A stretch of 44,529 nt of DNA from Candidatus Competibacter denitrificans Run_A_D11 (GCF_001051235.1 NZ_CBTJ020000036.1:1-44529), one strand, 5' to 3'. Shown: positions 22,835-32,971, numbered from the stretch's first letter. Program-made: numbers and translations. Notes: generated by a model not told the origin, from the sequence alone.

Positions 22835-25033
22835 TTAAATGGAAGCCTGCAACACGCTGCTATCACCATCCGGTTCGGTTGCCGTAAAGGGGTCTAGGTG
22901 GCGTGAATGCCGCAATAACACCAGCGAACGACCACCGACTGGATAAGGCTCCTCGGCCGGATGCTGGTTATCGTTAGTCGGATAACCGTGCGGCAGCGCG
23001 GTATCGATCATCACTTCAAAGAACGCTTCACCCCGGACAATCGGTAACACAAACGGAATTTCTTCATGATGCGCGTTAAATAACATCAAGAAATCATCGT
23101 CTTGCAATGGATGGCCGCGCCTGTCCCAATCCCCCAGGCCATCACCGGGCAAATACAGGCCCAGGCAACGGGCATAGTCATGATCCCATTCATCATCATT
23201 AATCTCGCGGCCATCGGGATTAAACCAGAGGATATCGCGGACGCCGCTGCCGTGAATGCCGCGAAAGAAATGGCGTCGCCGGAAGGTGGGATGCTCGCGG
23301 CGCAACTGCACCAGTCGCTGCACGAACATAAACAATTGCCGGTTATCGTCCAGCCAGATCAAATCCCAATTGAACCAACTGATTTCACTATCTTGACAGT
23401 AGGCATTGTTATTGCCTTTTTGCGTGCGGCCCGCTTCATCACCGGCCAGCAACATCGGTATCCCTTGCGATAACAACAGAGTCGCCAAAAAATTACGCCG
23501 TTGGCGCGACCGCAAGGCCATGATGGCCGGATCGGTGGTCTCTCCTTCTACTCCGCAATTCCAACTCTGGTTATGCGGATCGCCGTCTTGATTATTTTCC
23601 AGATTGGCCTGGTTATGGCGGTGGTTGTAACTCACCAGATCGTAGAGCGTGAAACCGTCGTGGGCGGTAATGAAGTTGATGCTGGCCTGCGGTCGGCGGC
23701 CATTGTGCTGATACAAATCGGCGGAACCAGTCAAGCGATAGGCCAGATCGCCGATCAAACCCCCCTCGCCGCGCCAGTAATCGCGCACCACGTCACGGTA
23801 TTTGCCGTTCCATTCGCTGACCGTGACCGGAAACTGGCCGACCTGATAACCGCCATGCCCGGTATCCCACGGTTCGGCGATCAGCTTGACCCGCGCCAGC
23901 ACGGGATCTTGTTGCATCACATCCATGAACGAACCCATCTGATCGACATCGCCGTGACTTTCCCGCGCCAGCGCCGCCGCCAGATCAAAGCGGAAGCCAT
24001 CGACGTGCATCTCTTGCACCCAGTACCGCAAACTATCCATCACCAGTTGGATGACGCGAGGATGTGAGGTATTGAGCGTATTACCGCAACCGGTGTAATC
24101 CATGGTGTAGCGCGGATGCTCCGGCGACAGCCGGTAATACACCGCGTTGTCGATACCGCGAAAACACAAGGTCGGGCCGAGATGGTTGCCCTCGGCGGTG
24201 TGGTTATAGACCACATCCAGCAGCACTTCGATACCGGCCGAGTGCAGGGTTTTCACCATACTCTTGAATTCGCTGACCGGATTCTCGGTCGCGGCATAAC
24301 GGGGATCGGGCGCGAAGTAGCCGATGGGACTATAGCCCCAGTAGTTATGCAATTTCTTATCGATCAGATGGCGCTCGTCCACAAAGTAGTGGACGGGCAG
24401 CAGCTCAACGGCGGTCACGCCGAGCGATTTCAAATAGTGAATGGCTGGCTCAGACGCCAAACCGGCATAGGTTCCGCGCATGTGCGGCGGAATCTCAGGA
24501 TGCAGCAGGGTGAAGCCGCGCACATGCAATTCATAAATAATCGTGTCATGCCAAGGGGTATAAGGTGGTCGGTCATCGCCCCACAGAAAGGCGGTATCGA
24601 CCACCTGGCATTTGGGCATCCCCGGCGCGCTGTTGCGGGTGCTGAAACTTAAATCCTCGTGGCGGTTGCCGACCTTGTAGCCAAACTGCGCCTCACTCCA
24701 GTGCGGCTGACCAACGATGCGTTTGGCGCAGGGATCTAATAGCAGCTTATGGGGGTTGAAACGGTGGCCGAGTTCCGGCTTGTACGGGCCGTGGACTCGA
24801 TAGCCATAGAGCAAGCCGGGCCGTGCATCGGACAGATAGCCGTGCCAAACCCCACAGGTCTGCTCGCGCAACGGAATCTGCTCGACTTCGTGCTTGCCCT
24901 TGGCGTCGAATAGGCACAACACCACCTGCTCGGCGTGTTCTGAAAACAGGGCAAAATTGACACCCTCGCCATCCCAGGTCGCACCCAAGGGGTACGGCCA
25001 ACCCATCAGCACAGCAGTGGTCAGTTTTTTCAT
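22835..25033 (-). CDS. glgX: glycogen debranching enzyme GlgX
   Basis: The 732-residue protein has an N-terminal CBM48 domain (PLGATWDGEGVNFALFSEHA) and a GH13 catalytic barrel. The nucleophile Asp is in VDGFRFDLAAA (about residue 347), the acid/base Glu in LIAEPWDTG, and the third carboxylate in FITAHDGFTLYDLV. GlgX hydrolyses α-1,6 branches left by glycogen phosphorylase. It is the last gene of a minus-strand set glgE-glgC-glgX; a REP-like repeat lies in the 128-bp gap to glgC. The start shown (MKKLTTAVLMGWPYPLG) has a poor ribosome site, and a start at the second Met is possible. Confidence 0.95.
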   Translation of the reverse strand: MKKLTTAVLMGWPYPLGATWDGEGVNFALFSEHAEQVVLCLFDAKGKHEVEQIPLREQTCGVWHGYLSDARPGLLYGYRVHGPYKPELGHRFNPHKLLLDPCAKRIVGQPHWSEAQFGYKVGNRHEDLSFSTRNSAPGMPKCQVVDTAFLWGDDRPPYTPWHDTIIYELHVRGFTLLHPEIPPHMRGTYAGLASEPAIHYLKSLGVTAVELLPVHYFVDERHLIDKKLHNYWGYSPIGYFAPDPRYAATENPVSEFKSMVKTLHSAGIEVLLDVVYNHTAEGNHLGPTLCFRGIDNAVYYRLSPEHPRYTMDYTGCGNTLNTSHPRVIQLVMDSLRYWVQEMHVDGFRFDLAAALARESHGDVDQMGSFMDVMQQDPVLARVKLIAEPWDTGHGGYQVGQFPVTVSEWNGKYRDVVRDYWRGEGGLIGDLAYRLTGSADLYQHNGRRPQASINFITAHDGFTLYDLVSYNHRHNQANLENNQDGDPHNQSWNCGVEGETTDPAIMALRSRQRRNFLATLLLSQGIPMLLAGDEAGRTQKGNNNAYCQDSEISWFNWDLIWLDDNRQLFMFVQRLVQLRREHPTFRRRHFFRGIHGSGVRDILWFNPDGREINDDEWDHDYARCLGLYLPGDGLGDWDRRGHPLQDDDFLMLFNAHHEEIPFVLPIVRGEAFFEVMIDTALPHGYPTNDNQHPAEEPYPVGGRSLVLLRHSRHLDPFTATEPDGDSSVLQASI

Positions 25034-25091
25034 TGGGGGTTATGCCATCCTCTCCCCCAATGGGTGCTTAGGGGTGAGTGTTTATTTTTAT

Positions 25092-25140
25092 GAGGTGAGC
25101 ATCCTCACCCTCTCCCTGGCCCTCTCCCGCAGGAAGAGGG
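25092..25140. repeat. REP-like palindromic intergenic sequence
   Basis: Two adjacent imperfect inverted repeats lie in the glgC-glgX gap. GGTGAG (25094-25099) faces CTCACC (25104-25109), and CCCTCT (25120-25125) faces AGAGGG (25135-25140). The text resembles the CTCACCCTCTCCC-type repetitive extragenic palindromes seen in many proteobacteria. It could stabilise or attenuate the glgC-glgX transcript. Only one copy is visible in the window. Confidence 0.5.
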
Positions 25141-25161
25141 CTGATGATGGCCTGTCCGTGC

Positions 25162-26394
25162 TTACTCGCTAAAGGCCCGCAAAGCCGTGGTGACTTCGCC
25201 CGGTCCTACCACTGTGATACCGCTCTCTGTAACGCTATAACGGCGTCCGTCGAGTTCGGGATCATAGCCGATGCGAGTTCCGGCTTCGATGACGTTATAG
25301 CCACCGATAATCGCCCGCCGCAGCTTGGCACCGCGCTTGATATGCACGTAGTCCTGAATAATGCAATCCTCGATCTCCACATCGTCCTCAATGATCACCT
25401 CGCGGCGGACGATGGTGTTGCTGACAGAAGCGCTATGCACCAGCGAACCAGCAGCGACCACGCTATTTTTCAGCTTCGCATCCAACATGCGGGCGACCGG
25501 TCCCTGATAGTTACTGGAAAAGATTCGCCACTGCGGGTTGAATACATCAAAGCGCGGCGGCCAGGCCAGCATGTCCTGATGGGCATTGAAATAAGCATCC
25601 AGCGTACCGACATCGCGCCAGTAAGGCTGTTCTTCGTAGGGTTTGACGCCCGGCACCTTGTTGGTGGCGAAATCGTAGGCGAACAGGCGATGGGTCTCTT
25701 TCAGGCGCGGCAAGATGTTCTGGCCGAAATCGTGCTCACCGCGCTCGGCGGCTGCCTTGAGGGCATCGACCAACACTTTGGCGTCGAACAGGTAATTACC
25801 CATTGAGGCATAGGCACGGGTGGGATCGGAGGGCATCGGCGTCGGTTTTTCCGGTTTTTCCTGAAACTCGCTAACGCGCCCGGCGTGATCGGCGACGATG
25901 ACGCCAAAGCCCCGCGCCTCGACCAGCGGCACCGGCAAGGCCGCGACCGACACGTCGGCTTCCCGCTCCCGGTGGAAATCGATCATTTGCTGTAAATCCA
26001 TCCGATAGACGTGATCGGCGCCGAACACCAACACCAGATCGGGGTTGTGCATCTGGATCAGGTTGAGGTTCTGGTAAACCGCGTCCGAGGTGCCCATGAA
26101 CCAGTCGCCACCGCGCATCATCTGCGGTGGCACCACCGTCACGAACTCCTCATTGCGCATCGGCGATACCACCCAGGCTTTGCGGACATGCTCAATCAGC
26201 GACTGGGATTTGTATTGCACCAGCATGTAGATCGAATGGATGCCGGAGTTGAGCAGGTTGCTCAGCACGAAGTCCACGATGCGGTAGCGACTGCCGAAAG
26301 GTAAGGATGGCTTGGAATTTTGGGAGGTCAAAGGGCTGAGGCGAGAACCCTCACCACCCGCCATGACGAACGCAAGAATTTTTGGTTGTTTCAT
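25162..26394 (-). CDS. glgC: glucose-1-phosphate adenylyltransferase GlgC
   Basis: The 410-residue protein has the nucleotidyltransferase N-terminus (VMAGGEGSRLSPLT and GSRYRIVDFVLSN), the MGTSDAVYQNL segment, the substrate loop around WRDVGTLDAY, and a C-terminal left-handed β-helix (VVIEDDVEIEDC-like hexapeptides). It makes ADP-glucose from ATP and glucose-1-phosphate, the committed step of bacterial glycogen synthesis, and is usually under allosteric control. A GGAGG site lies 9 bases before the ATG. It is 63 bp behind glgE on the same strand. The length is close to that of other gammaproteobacterial GlgC proteins (about 420-430). Confidence 0.96.
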   Translation of the reverse strand: MKQPKILAFVMAGGEGSRLSPLTSQNSKPSLPFGSRYRIVDFVLSNLLNSGIHSIYMLVQYKSQSLIEHVRKAWVVSPMRNEEFVTVVPPQMMRGGDWFMGTSDAVYQNLNLIQMHNPDLVLVFGADHVYRMDLQQMIDFHREREADVSVAALPVPLVEARGFGVIVADHAGRVSEFQEKPEKPTPMPSDPTRAYASMGNYLFDAKVLVDALKAAAERGEHDFGQNILPRLKETHRLFAYDFATNKVPGVKPYEEQPYWRDVGTLDAYFNAHQDMLAWPPRFDVFNPQWRIFSSNYQGPVARMLDAKLKNSVVAAGSLVHSASVSNTIVRREVIIEDDVEIEDCIIQDYVHIKRGAKLRRAIIGGYNVIEAGTRIGYDPELDGRRYSVTESGITVVGPGEVTTALRAFSE

Positions 26395-26457
26395 CTTTAG
26401 TATCCTCCAGTTCTAGTAGGCGGCGCTGACAAGACTGAATATTCTTTTTTTTCCTTC

Positions 26458-28647
26458 TCAGCCGTCGAAGGTATCGAAATCGCGCTCCGTGTGCGGATGA
26501 TGGTGGAGGCGGAACACATGGGCCGGCATCCGATGCGGGTTGAGTTCCACGTAATTGTGTGGGCCACGCCAAACATAATGGGCGCCGGTCAACAAATCAT
26601 GGACTTGGAAGGGTTGGCTTGAATCAACGCCCAATGCACCCAAATCAAGGTCCGTCCACCCTGCCTGCGTGTAATTCGGGTCCAGGTTGACCACGACAAG
26701 GATCACATTCGCCCGGTTGTCGGTCGCTTTGCTGTAGCAAAGGACTTGCTCGTTATCCAATCCGTGGAACGTGAGGCTCCAATCCGACTGCAACGCCGGG
26801 TTGCGCTTGCGGATCCGGTTGACCAGGGCGATGAAGTCACGGAGGCTGCTGGGGCTATCCAGTTCCTGAAAACTGCGATAGCGCAGTTGGTATTTCTCCG
26901 AGTCCAGATATTCTTCACTGCCATGTTTGACGGCTATATGCTCCATCATCTCGTAGGCTGGCCCGTAGATACCGTAGTTGGCGGTCATTGTGGCCGCCAT
27001 GACCAGCCGGGACATGAACGCCGGGCGGCCACCGAATTGTAAATACTCGGTCAAGATGTCCGGCGTATTGGGCCAGAAGTTGGGACGGAAATATTCGCGG
27101 CCTGGTCCCTTGGTGAGTTCGTTCAGATACTCCGTCAATTCCCACTTGTTATTGCGCCAAGCGTAATAGGTGTAGGACTGGTTGTAGCCCAGTTTGGCCA
27201 GGCGATGCATGACTTTCGGCCGGGTGAAGGCTTCGGCCAGGAAAATGGCATTGGGCGTGTGCTTCTTGACTTCAGCGATCAACCATTCCCACATCGCAAA
27301 CGGCTTGGTATGGGGATTATCGACCCGGAAGATGCGCACCCCTTGCTCAATCCAAAACTCGAAGATGCTCTTGATCTCTTGCCACAGCGCCTGCCAGTCG
27401 GCAGTCTCAAAGTTGAACGGATAGATGTCCTGATATTTCTTTGGCGGATTTTCCGCATACTGGACGGTGCCATCCGGCCGCCAGCGGAACCAGTCGGGAT
27501 GTTGCTTGACGTAGGGATGATCCGGCGCGCACTGCAAAGCGATGTCTAGGGCAATCTCGATCCCATGCTCTTTGGCTTTTTGCACCAGTTGGCGGAAATC
27601 CTCCAGCGTGCCCAAGGCCGGCAGAATATCCTTGTGACCACCTTCCGTGGCACCGATGGCCCAGGGGCTGCCGACATCATCGGCGGTGGGGGTCAGAGTA
27701 TTATTCTTGCCCTTGCGGTTGACGCGGCCGACGGGATGAATCGGTGGAAAATACAGGACATCGAACCCCAGGGCAGCCAGACGCGGCAACCAGGTTTCGC
27801 AATCCTTGAACGTGCCATGTTTACCGGGTGCCGAACTGGCCGAGCGCGGAAACATCTCATACCAGGTACTGAAACGGGCGCGCTCGTCATCAACGGTCAC
27901 GCGCAGCGTCTTGGCGAAACTGAGGGCCAACTGACGGTCAGCGTAACGCTGCATCAGCCGAGACAGATCCTCATCCATCCCCAACTGCCGACGGTAATCC
28001 AGGGTCTGCTGGCCGACCAGCGCCTTGGCGCGTAGCGCCAGCCACTGCGCTTCTTCACCGCTCGCACGCTGGCTGGCTTTTTCCACCAGCCCTTCACCCA
28101 CCCGCAGGGCGAGTACAATATCTTCTGCCTGCACCCAGCGGCTCAAATCGTGTCGCCAAGATTTGAACGGGTCCACCCAGGCAATAAGGGTGTATTCGTA
28201 GGAACCCACTTCTAAAATCTGAAATTCACCCCGCCAGCGGTCATTGACCAAAAACTGCATCGGCACTTCCCGCCAATGAGAGTCCCCGACTTTACGGTGT
28301 TGCAGGATGCAAGACAGTGAATCATGGCCATCGGTAAATACATCGGCTTCGACCACCACCGAATCACCCACAGTCCGCTTGATGGGAAACCGGCCACCGT
28401 CGATCATCGGAGCCACCCCCTCAATGATCACTCGCTTGCGACCATCGACATCACTCGGTGCGGCTTTGGCAGCCAGGCCCGACTTGGGCGCCGGCGCTGG
28501 TGCGGCAGCTACCGCCTGGGTGGGTTCTGGAATCACCGGCCGGCTCGGCGCTGCGCTTGCATCCAGTGTCGTGGGCGCAGCGGGTAGAGTCGGGGTCGGT
28601 ACGGTAGGCACCGTCTTGTGATCATCCGCCGCGGTTTTTTTGGTCAT
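26458..28647 (-). CDS. glgE: α-1,4-glucan:maltose-1-phosphate maltosyltransferase GlgE
   Basis: After an Ala/Pro-rich N-terminal extension of about 70 residues come the GlgE N-terminal β-domain (RFPIKRTVGDSVVVEADVF and following) and a GH13-type barrel. The catalytic Asp is in IFRVDNPHTKP and the Glu in IFLAEAFTRP; WYEMFPRSA and FDVLYFPPIHPVG are typical of the family. GlgE extends α-1,4-glucans using maltose-1-phosphate. The extension makes it longer (729 aa) than most GlgE proteins (about 660-700). It is the first gene of glgE-glgC-glgX, with a ribosome site AGGAT before the ATG. It is divergent from dapD over a 234-bp intergenic region. No treS/pep2, glgB or glgA is present in the window. 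Confidence 0.95.
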   Translation of the reverse strand: MTKKTAADDHKTVPTVPTPTLPAAPTTLDASAAPSRPVIPEPTQAVAAAPAPAPKSGLAAKAAPSDVDGRKRVIIEGVAPMIDGGRFPIKRTVGDSVVVEADVFTDGHDSLSCILQHRKVGDSHWREVPMQFLVNDRWRGEFQILEVGSYEYTLIAWVDPFKSWRHDLSRWVQAEDIVLALRVGEGLVEKASQRASGEEAQWLALRAKALVGQQTLDYRRQLGMDEDLSRLMQRYADRQLALSFAKTLRVTVDDERARFSTWYEMFPRSASSAPGKHGTFKDCETWLPRLAALGFDVLYFPPIHPVGRVNRKGKNNTLTPTADDVGSPWAIGATEGGHKDILPALGTLEDFRQLVQKAKEHGIEIALDIALQCAPDHPYVKQHPDWFRWRPDGTVQYAENPPKKYQDIYPFNFETADWQALWQEIKSIFEFWIEQGVRIFRVDNPHTKPFAMWEWLIAEVKKHTPNAIFLAEAFTRPKVMHRLAKLGYNQSYTYYAWRNNKWELTEYLNELTKGPGREYFRPNFWPNTPDILTEYLQFGGRPAFMSRLVMAATMTANYGIYGPAYEMMEHIAVKHGSEEYLDSEKYQLRYRSFQELDSPSSLRDFIALVNRIRKRNPALQSDWSLTFHGLDNEQVLCYSKATDNRANVILVVVNLDPNYTQAGWTDLDLGALGVDSSQPFQVHDLLTGAHYVWRGPHNYVELNPHRMPAHVFRLHHHPHTERDFDTFDG

Positions 28648-28881
28648 ACCGGTTATCCTCGTTCTTGTGGCATGGTTGCGCGTTATAGATGCCGATCTTA
28701 GCCGAGAGTGCGGTAACCCGCTGTCGTTCGAGGGCTGAGATGTTAAAGTTAACGTTCGGGTCCGGCTCGTCCGCGCGGCGATCGGCCAATCTTTATCCCC
28801 CCCTATTATGACGGTTTTTTGTGGCGGTGCCTAAATCTTAAATCCGGCCGATAGCGCCCACGCAACGAGGATTTCATTAGC

Positions 28882-29700
28882 ATGACTGAATTACAGCGAA
28901 TCATTGATGACGCTTTCGAGCGCCGCAGCGAAATCGACCCCGGCAACGCGCCCGGCGTTCTACAAGAGGCGATTGCCGAAGCCATCGACTTACTCGAACT
29001 GGGCCAAGTGCGGGTCGCCGAAAAACGCGATGGCGGCTGGGTGGTCAACACCTGGTTGAAAAAGGCGGTCCTGCTGAGTTTTCGCATGAATGAAAGCGCT
29101 ATGATCCGCGACGGTTATACCAATTACTTTGATAAGGTTCCGCCCAAGTATGCCGGCTACGGTGCCAACGATTTCCTAGCCGCCGGTGTTCGCGTGGTGC
29201 CGCCCGCTGTAGCCCGGCGCGGCACCTACATCGCCCCTGGCGTGGTGCTGATGCCTTCCTTCGTCAACATCGGGGCGTATGTCGATTGCGGCACGATGGT
29301 GGATACCTGGGCCACAGTCGGTTCATGTGCGCAAATCGGCAAGAATGTCCATCTCTCCGGTGGCGTCGGCATCGGCGGCGTGCTGGAGCCGTTGCAGGCC
29401 AGCCCCACGATTATCGAAGATGATTGTTTCATTGGTGCACGCTCCGAAGTGGTCGAAGGCGTCATCGTCGAGCGCGGCTCTGTGGTGTCGATGGGCGTTT
29501 ACATCGGTCAGAGCACCAAGATTTATAACCGGATGACCGGTGAAGTCAGTTACGGCCGAGTGCCAGCCGGTTCGGTGGTGGTGCCAGGGGCGTTGCCTGC
29601 CGCCGATGGCAGTCATAGCCTGTACTGCGCCATCATCATCAAACAGGTCGATGATAAAACCCGTGGCCGGGTCAGCCTCAATGAGTTATTACGCGATTGA
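28882..29700 (+). CDS. dapD: 2,3,4,5-tetrahydropyridine-2,6-dicarboxylate N-succinyltransferase DapD
   Basis: At 272 residues it matches the family size (274 in E. coli). It has the helical N-terminal domain followed by a left-handed β-helix of hexapeptide repeats ([22 protein letters not shown] is one stretch, read in part) and the GGVLEPLQA loop. It succinylates tetrahydrodipicolinate with succinyl-CoA in lysine/meso-diaminopimelate synthesis. A GAGGAT ribosome site precedes the ATG. The stop TGA overlaps the ATG of dapE. Confidence 0.97.
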   Translation: MTELQRIIDDAFERRSEIDPGNAPGVLQEAIAEAIDLLELGQVRVAEKRDGGWVVNTWLKKAVLLSFRMNESAMIRDGYTNYFDKVPPKYAGYGANDFLAAGVRVVPPAVARRGTYIAPGVVLMPSFVNIGAYVDCGTMVDTWATVGSCAQIGKNVHLSGGVGIGGVLEPLQASPTIIEDDCFIGARSEVVEGVIVERGSVVSMGVYIGQSTKIYNRMTGEVSYGRVPAGSVVVPGALPAADGSHSLYCAIIIKQVDDKTRGRVSLNELLRD

Positions 29701-30863
29701 TGGACGACACGCTGGCGCTGGCAGTTGAGCTGATCAGCCGACCCTCGGTCACCCCGGAGGATGCAGGCTGTCAGGAGGTATTGATGGCCCGATTAGCCGC
29801 GCTGGGCTTTCGCATTGAGCGGCTCCGATTTGGCGAGGTAGACAATTTCTGGGCGCGGCTCGGCGACATTGAACCGCTATTGGCCTTTGCCGGCCATACC
29901 GATGTGGTGCCATCCGGCCCGCCGGAACAGTGGCAATCGCCGCCGTTTACGCCGACCGTCCGCGACGGGATGCTGTACGGACGGGGCGCGGCGGATATGA
30001 AAGGCAGTCTGGCGGCAATGATCACCGCCTGTGAGCGCTTTCTCGCGTGCCACCCCCACCCGCACGGCTCCATCGCCTTTCTGATCACCAGTGATGAAGA
30101 AGGCGTGGCGGTCGATGGTACGGTCAAGGTGGTGGAACACCTGGAGGCGCGCGGCGAGAAAATACGCTGGTGTTTGGTAGGCGAGCCGTCGTGCGTCAAA
30201 CAACTGGGTGACACCATCAAAAATGGTCGGCGCGGCTCCTTAAATGCGCGTTTTGTCCTACACGGTGTCCAGGGTCATGTTGCCTATCCGCATCTGGCGC
30301 AAAATCCCATTCATGCCATTGGCCCGATCTTAACGGCATTGAGCGATGAAATCTGGGACCAGGGCCATGCTTTTTTTCCGCCGACCTCGTTTCAAATCTC
30401 CAACATTCATGCAGGCACCGGCGCGGACAATGTGATTCCGGGACCGTTGGAGCTGTCGTTCAATTTCCGCTTTTCGCCCGCTGTGACGGTTGAGCAGCTT
30501 CAGGAGCGCACTCGCCTGATCATCGAAACCGGCCTGCTCAACGAAGAAGTCAAAACCGGTCAAGTCTTTCAATACGATCTGGAGTGGCGTTTGTCCGGCC
30601 CACCTTTCTTTACCACACCAGGGGATTTGGTCGCCGCCGTTGTGGCCGCCATTCGCCATGAAACCGGCCTGGAACCGGCATTATCGACTAGCGGCGGCAC
30701 TTCCGATGGCCGTTTCATCGCCCCCACTGGCGCACAAGTGGTTGAATTTGGCCCACTCAATGCCACCATCCACAAAATCGACGAATGCGTTCCCAGTGCC
30801 GATTTGGAGCGGCTGAGTCGCATTTATGAGGGAGTTCTCACGCAATTACTCGGTGCTTCGTGA
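29700..30863 (+). CDS. dapE: succinyl-diaminopimelate desuccinylase DapE
   Basis: The 387-residue metalloenzyme shows its zinc ligands and catalytic residues: His66 in [12 protein letters not shown], Asp99 in [10 protein letters not shown], and Glu133/Glu134 in TSDEEG. The C-terminal [13 protein letters not shown] and FGPLN complete the M20 family signature. It hydrolyses N-succinyl-L,L-diaminopimelate, the next step after DapD and DapC. The ATG overlaps the dapD stop (TGATG), so the two are translationally coupled. A TTG one codon earlier is also in frame but less likely. Confidence 0.97.
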   Translation: MDDTLALAVELISRPSVTPEDAGCQEVLMARLAALGFRIERLRFGEVDNFWARLGDIEPLLAFAGHTDVVPSGPPEQWQSPPFTPTVRDGMLYGRGAADMKGSLAAMITACERFLACHPHPHGSIAFLITSDEEGVAVDGTVKVVEHLEARGEKIRWCLVGEPSCVKQLGDTIKNGRRGSLNARFVLHGVQGHVAYPHLAQNPIHAIGPILTALSDEIWDQGHAFFPPTSFQISNIHAGTGADNVIPGPLELSFNFRFSPAVTVEQLQERTRLIIETGLLNEEVKTGQVFQYDLEWRLSGPPFFTTPGDLVAAVVAAIRHETGLEPALSTSGGTSDGRFIAPTGAQVVEFGPLNATIHKIDECVPSADLERLSRIYEGVLTQLLGAS

Positions 30864-30864
30864 A

Positions 30865-31146
30865 ATGAGTTGGCGATCTGGCAGCGTTCTTTTCAAAGAG
30901 ATTTGGCCTCTGCTGCAAAAGCATATCCTCGATCAAGAGGAGCGAATTGAATTCACAGCAAAGCTCCTTGAGATTTTGGTCAATGAAGATATGGACGCCT
31001 ACGATGTGGAGGATTTACATGCGGAGGTTAGAGCTGCCATGCGAAAAATCGGCCTCAGCATAGCTGAATCAGAGCGTTATCAACAGGATAATTTGACCTG
31101 TAGCGCATCTACACCACAGAAATCTCAATGGTGGAAGATATGGTGA
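30865..31146 (+). CDS. small acidic hypothetical protein (93 aa)
   Basis: I chose the ATG immediately after the dapE stop (MSWRSGSVLFKEIW); an ATG 39 bases earlier lies inside dapE. The middle (LLQKHILDQEERIEFTAKLLEILVNEDMD) is predicted to be helical and acidic and resembles small uncharacterised proteins of proteobacteria. No cysteine motif or membrane segment is seen. Its position directly after dapE suggests cotranscription. Confidence 0.6.
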   Translation: MSWRSGSVLFKEIWPLLQKHILDQEERIEFTAKLLEILVNEDMDAYDVEDLHAEVRAAMRKIGLSIAESERYQQDNLTCSASTPQKSQWWKIW

Positions 31147-31236
31147 TCAGTTGAACTCTCAAACTTCCTAGCGGCCAGATAGGCAAACGATATTATTCCC
31201 TGCCTGCTATAACATCCCTTTTACGGAGGATGAGCC

Positions 31237-32103
31237 ATGCAACAGCGCGAACTCGATAGCACCGGCTTGCATTTCAAAGCGATTGGCTTAGGCGCGATGC
31301 CGTTGTCGATTAGCGGTCGACCGGATCAAAAACAGGCGTTTGCTGTTATTGAGGCATTTGCTGAGGGTGGTGGTAATTTCATCGACACGGCCAATGTTTA
31401 CTGTCTGGATGACAATGATATCGGTCATAACGAACGCTTGATTCGAGAAGTGCTCAACGAATTGGGTCTTAGCGATCAGGTCTTTGTCGCCACCAAGGGT
31501 GGTTTGCGTCGTCCCGGCGGTGCGTGGATTACTGACGGTAATCCCGATTGGCTACGGCAGTCTTGTGAACACAGCTTGCAAGCCCTGCGCACGGATTGCA
31601 TTGGCCTTTACCAACTTCATGCGGTTGATCCAAAAGTTGCTTTTACCCGCTCGCTGGAAGCGCTGATCAAGTTGCAGGAAGAAGGAAAAATTCGCCATAT
31701 CGGCCTATCCAATGTCAATTCAGCCCAATTGGAACAGGCATTAAGTCTGTGCTTGATCGCCTCGGTGCAAAACCGCTGCAACGTTTTCGACAAGCGGGAT
31801 TTCCACAACGGCCTGATTGACTTTTGCCAAGCCCATCAAATCAGTTATATCCCCTATAGTCCGGTCGGCGGTCACAATGGTCATACTCGACTGTCACGGG
31901 AACCGCTGTTATTACAACTGGCCGCCCACTATGAAGCGACGCCACACCGCATCGCCCTGGCCTGGCTGCTGCATAAAGGCCAACATATTTTACCAATCCC
32001 AGGCGCTAGCAAGGTCGCTAGTATCCGCGACAGTTTACAAGCCACCCATCTAAATTTAAGCGCGGAAGATATCGCTGCGATTGACCGCTTACCGGATCAA
32101 TGA
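31237..32103 (+). CDS. aldo/keto reductase
   Basis: The 288-residue protein has the AKR catalytic tetrad: Asp50 and Tyr55 in FIDTANVYCL, Lys87 in VATKGG and His128 in YQLHAVD. The cofactor-binding end is ILPIPGASKVASIRDSL. Family members reduce aldehydes and ketones with NADPH; the substrate is not evident. A GGAGG ribosome site precedes the ATG. It is 90 bp after the small gene and may have its own promoter (a TGCTATAAC extended -10-like string lies at about 31204-31212). Confidence 0.93.
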   Translation: MQQRELDSTGLHFKAIGLGAMPLSISGRPDQKQAFAVIEAFAEGGGNFIDTANVYCLDDNDIGHNERLIREVLNELGLSDQVFVATKGGLRRPGGAWITDGNPDWLRQSCEHSLQALRTDCIGLYQLHAVDPKVAFTRSLEALIKLQEEGKIRHIGLSNVNSAQLEQALSLCLIASVQNRCNVFDKRDFHNGLIDFCQAHQISYIPYSPVGGHNGHTRLSREPLLLQLAAHYEATPHRIALAWLLHKGQHILPIPGASKVASIRDSLQATHLNLSAEDIAAIDRLPDQ

Positions 32104-32164
32104 GACGCGCTACCCCTCACACTCTCCTTTTCGGTCCGGCTACCTTAACTTGGAATCAACGCCG

Positions 32165-32971
32165 ATGGCGTCGGTAAGCGATCTTCTACTAGAGCAGTTA
32201 ATAAACGCCTATTTGCAAGCTCAGCGTTTGATTCTTGTATTTGATTACGATGGAACATTGGCGCCGTTTGCAGCACGACCAGAATTGGCGCGTTTGGACT
32301 CCAAGTTGCGCGGCTTGCTGGCCCGGTTGGCGGCCACTCCACAGCTAGCCGTTGGCGTAGTCAGTGGTCGCGATTTGCATGATTTGACAGCGATGGTCGG
32401 TTTGCCTGGTCTGTATTACGGCGGAACCTGGGGGTTGGAGCTGGATTTGCGCGGCGAACGCCTGATTCCGGTTGATAGCCCAGCGGCCCGACATCGGGTC
32501 AAGCAGTTGATCGCCCTGCTTGAAACCCGCGTCACGGCTTATCCGGGCGCCTGGGTGGAAAAGAAAGCCTTGGGTTTAACCGTCCATTACCGGCAAGTGT
32601 GCGCTGAGCACAGCGCCGCCGCGCATGAGGACTTCATGGCGCTGTTGCGACCTTACGCCGAATCGGTACAGCTCTTCCAAGCGCCACTGGCCATCGAAGT
32701 GCTACCGTCTTTAGGCGTCGATAAAGGGACTGCGTTACAAGCGATCATCGCCCATAGCCACAGCCGCCAAGCGGATGGCGTACTCTACGCTGGTGATGGG
32801 CTGAACGATGCCGCCGCCCTGGCCGTTGCGGCCGCAATCGGTGGCATCGCGCTGGGCATCGGCCCGGAACCGCCCGCCGCCGCGACGCACCGTCTGGCGG
32901 ATTACCGGGAGCTGACCGCGTTGCTGGCGCAACTCGCAGCGACGCTGACCACCCTGCGCGCCAGCGCCTGA
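32165..32971 (+). CDS. otsB: trehalose-6-phosphate phosphatase OtsB
   Basis: This HAD-superfamily protein has the nucleophile motif FDYDGTLAPF (Asp27, Asp29), motif II in VGVVSGRD, the family-specific GVDKGTAL and the metal-binding AGDGLNDAAAL. It dephosphorylates trehalose-6-phosphate to trehalose. The ATG at 32165 fits the family N-terminus; upstream in-frame sequence includes the end of the reductase gene. No trehalose-6-phosphate synthase (otsA) is seen in the window. Trehalose could feed GlgE through TreS elsewhere in the genome, which is inference. Confidence 0.92.
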   Translation: MASVSDLLLEQLINAYLQAQRLILVFDYDGTLAPFAARPELARLDSKLRGLLARLAATPQLAVGVVSGRDLHDLTAMVGLPGLYYGGTWGLELDLRGERLIPVDSPAARHRVKQLIALLETRVTAYPGAWVEKKALGLTVHYRQVCAEHSAAAHEDFMALLRPYAESVQLFQAPLAIEVLPSLGVDKGTALQAIIAHSHSRQADGVLYAGDGLNDAAALAVAAAIGGIALGIGPEPPAAATHRLADYRELTALLAQLAATLTTLRASA

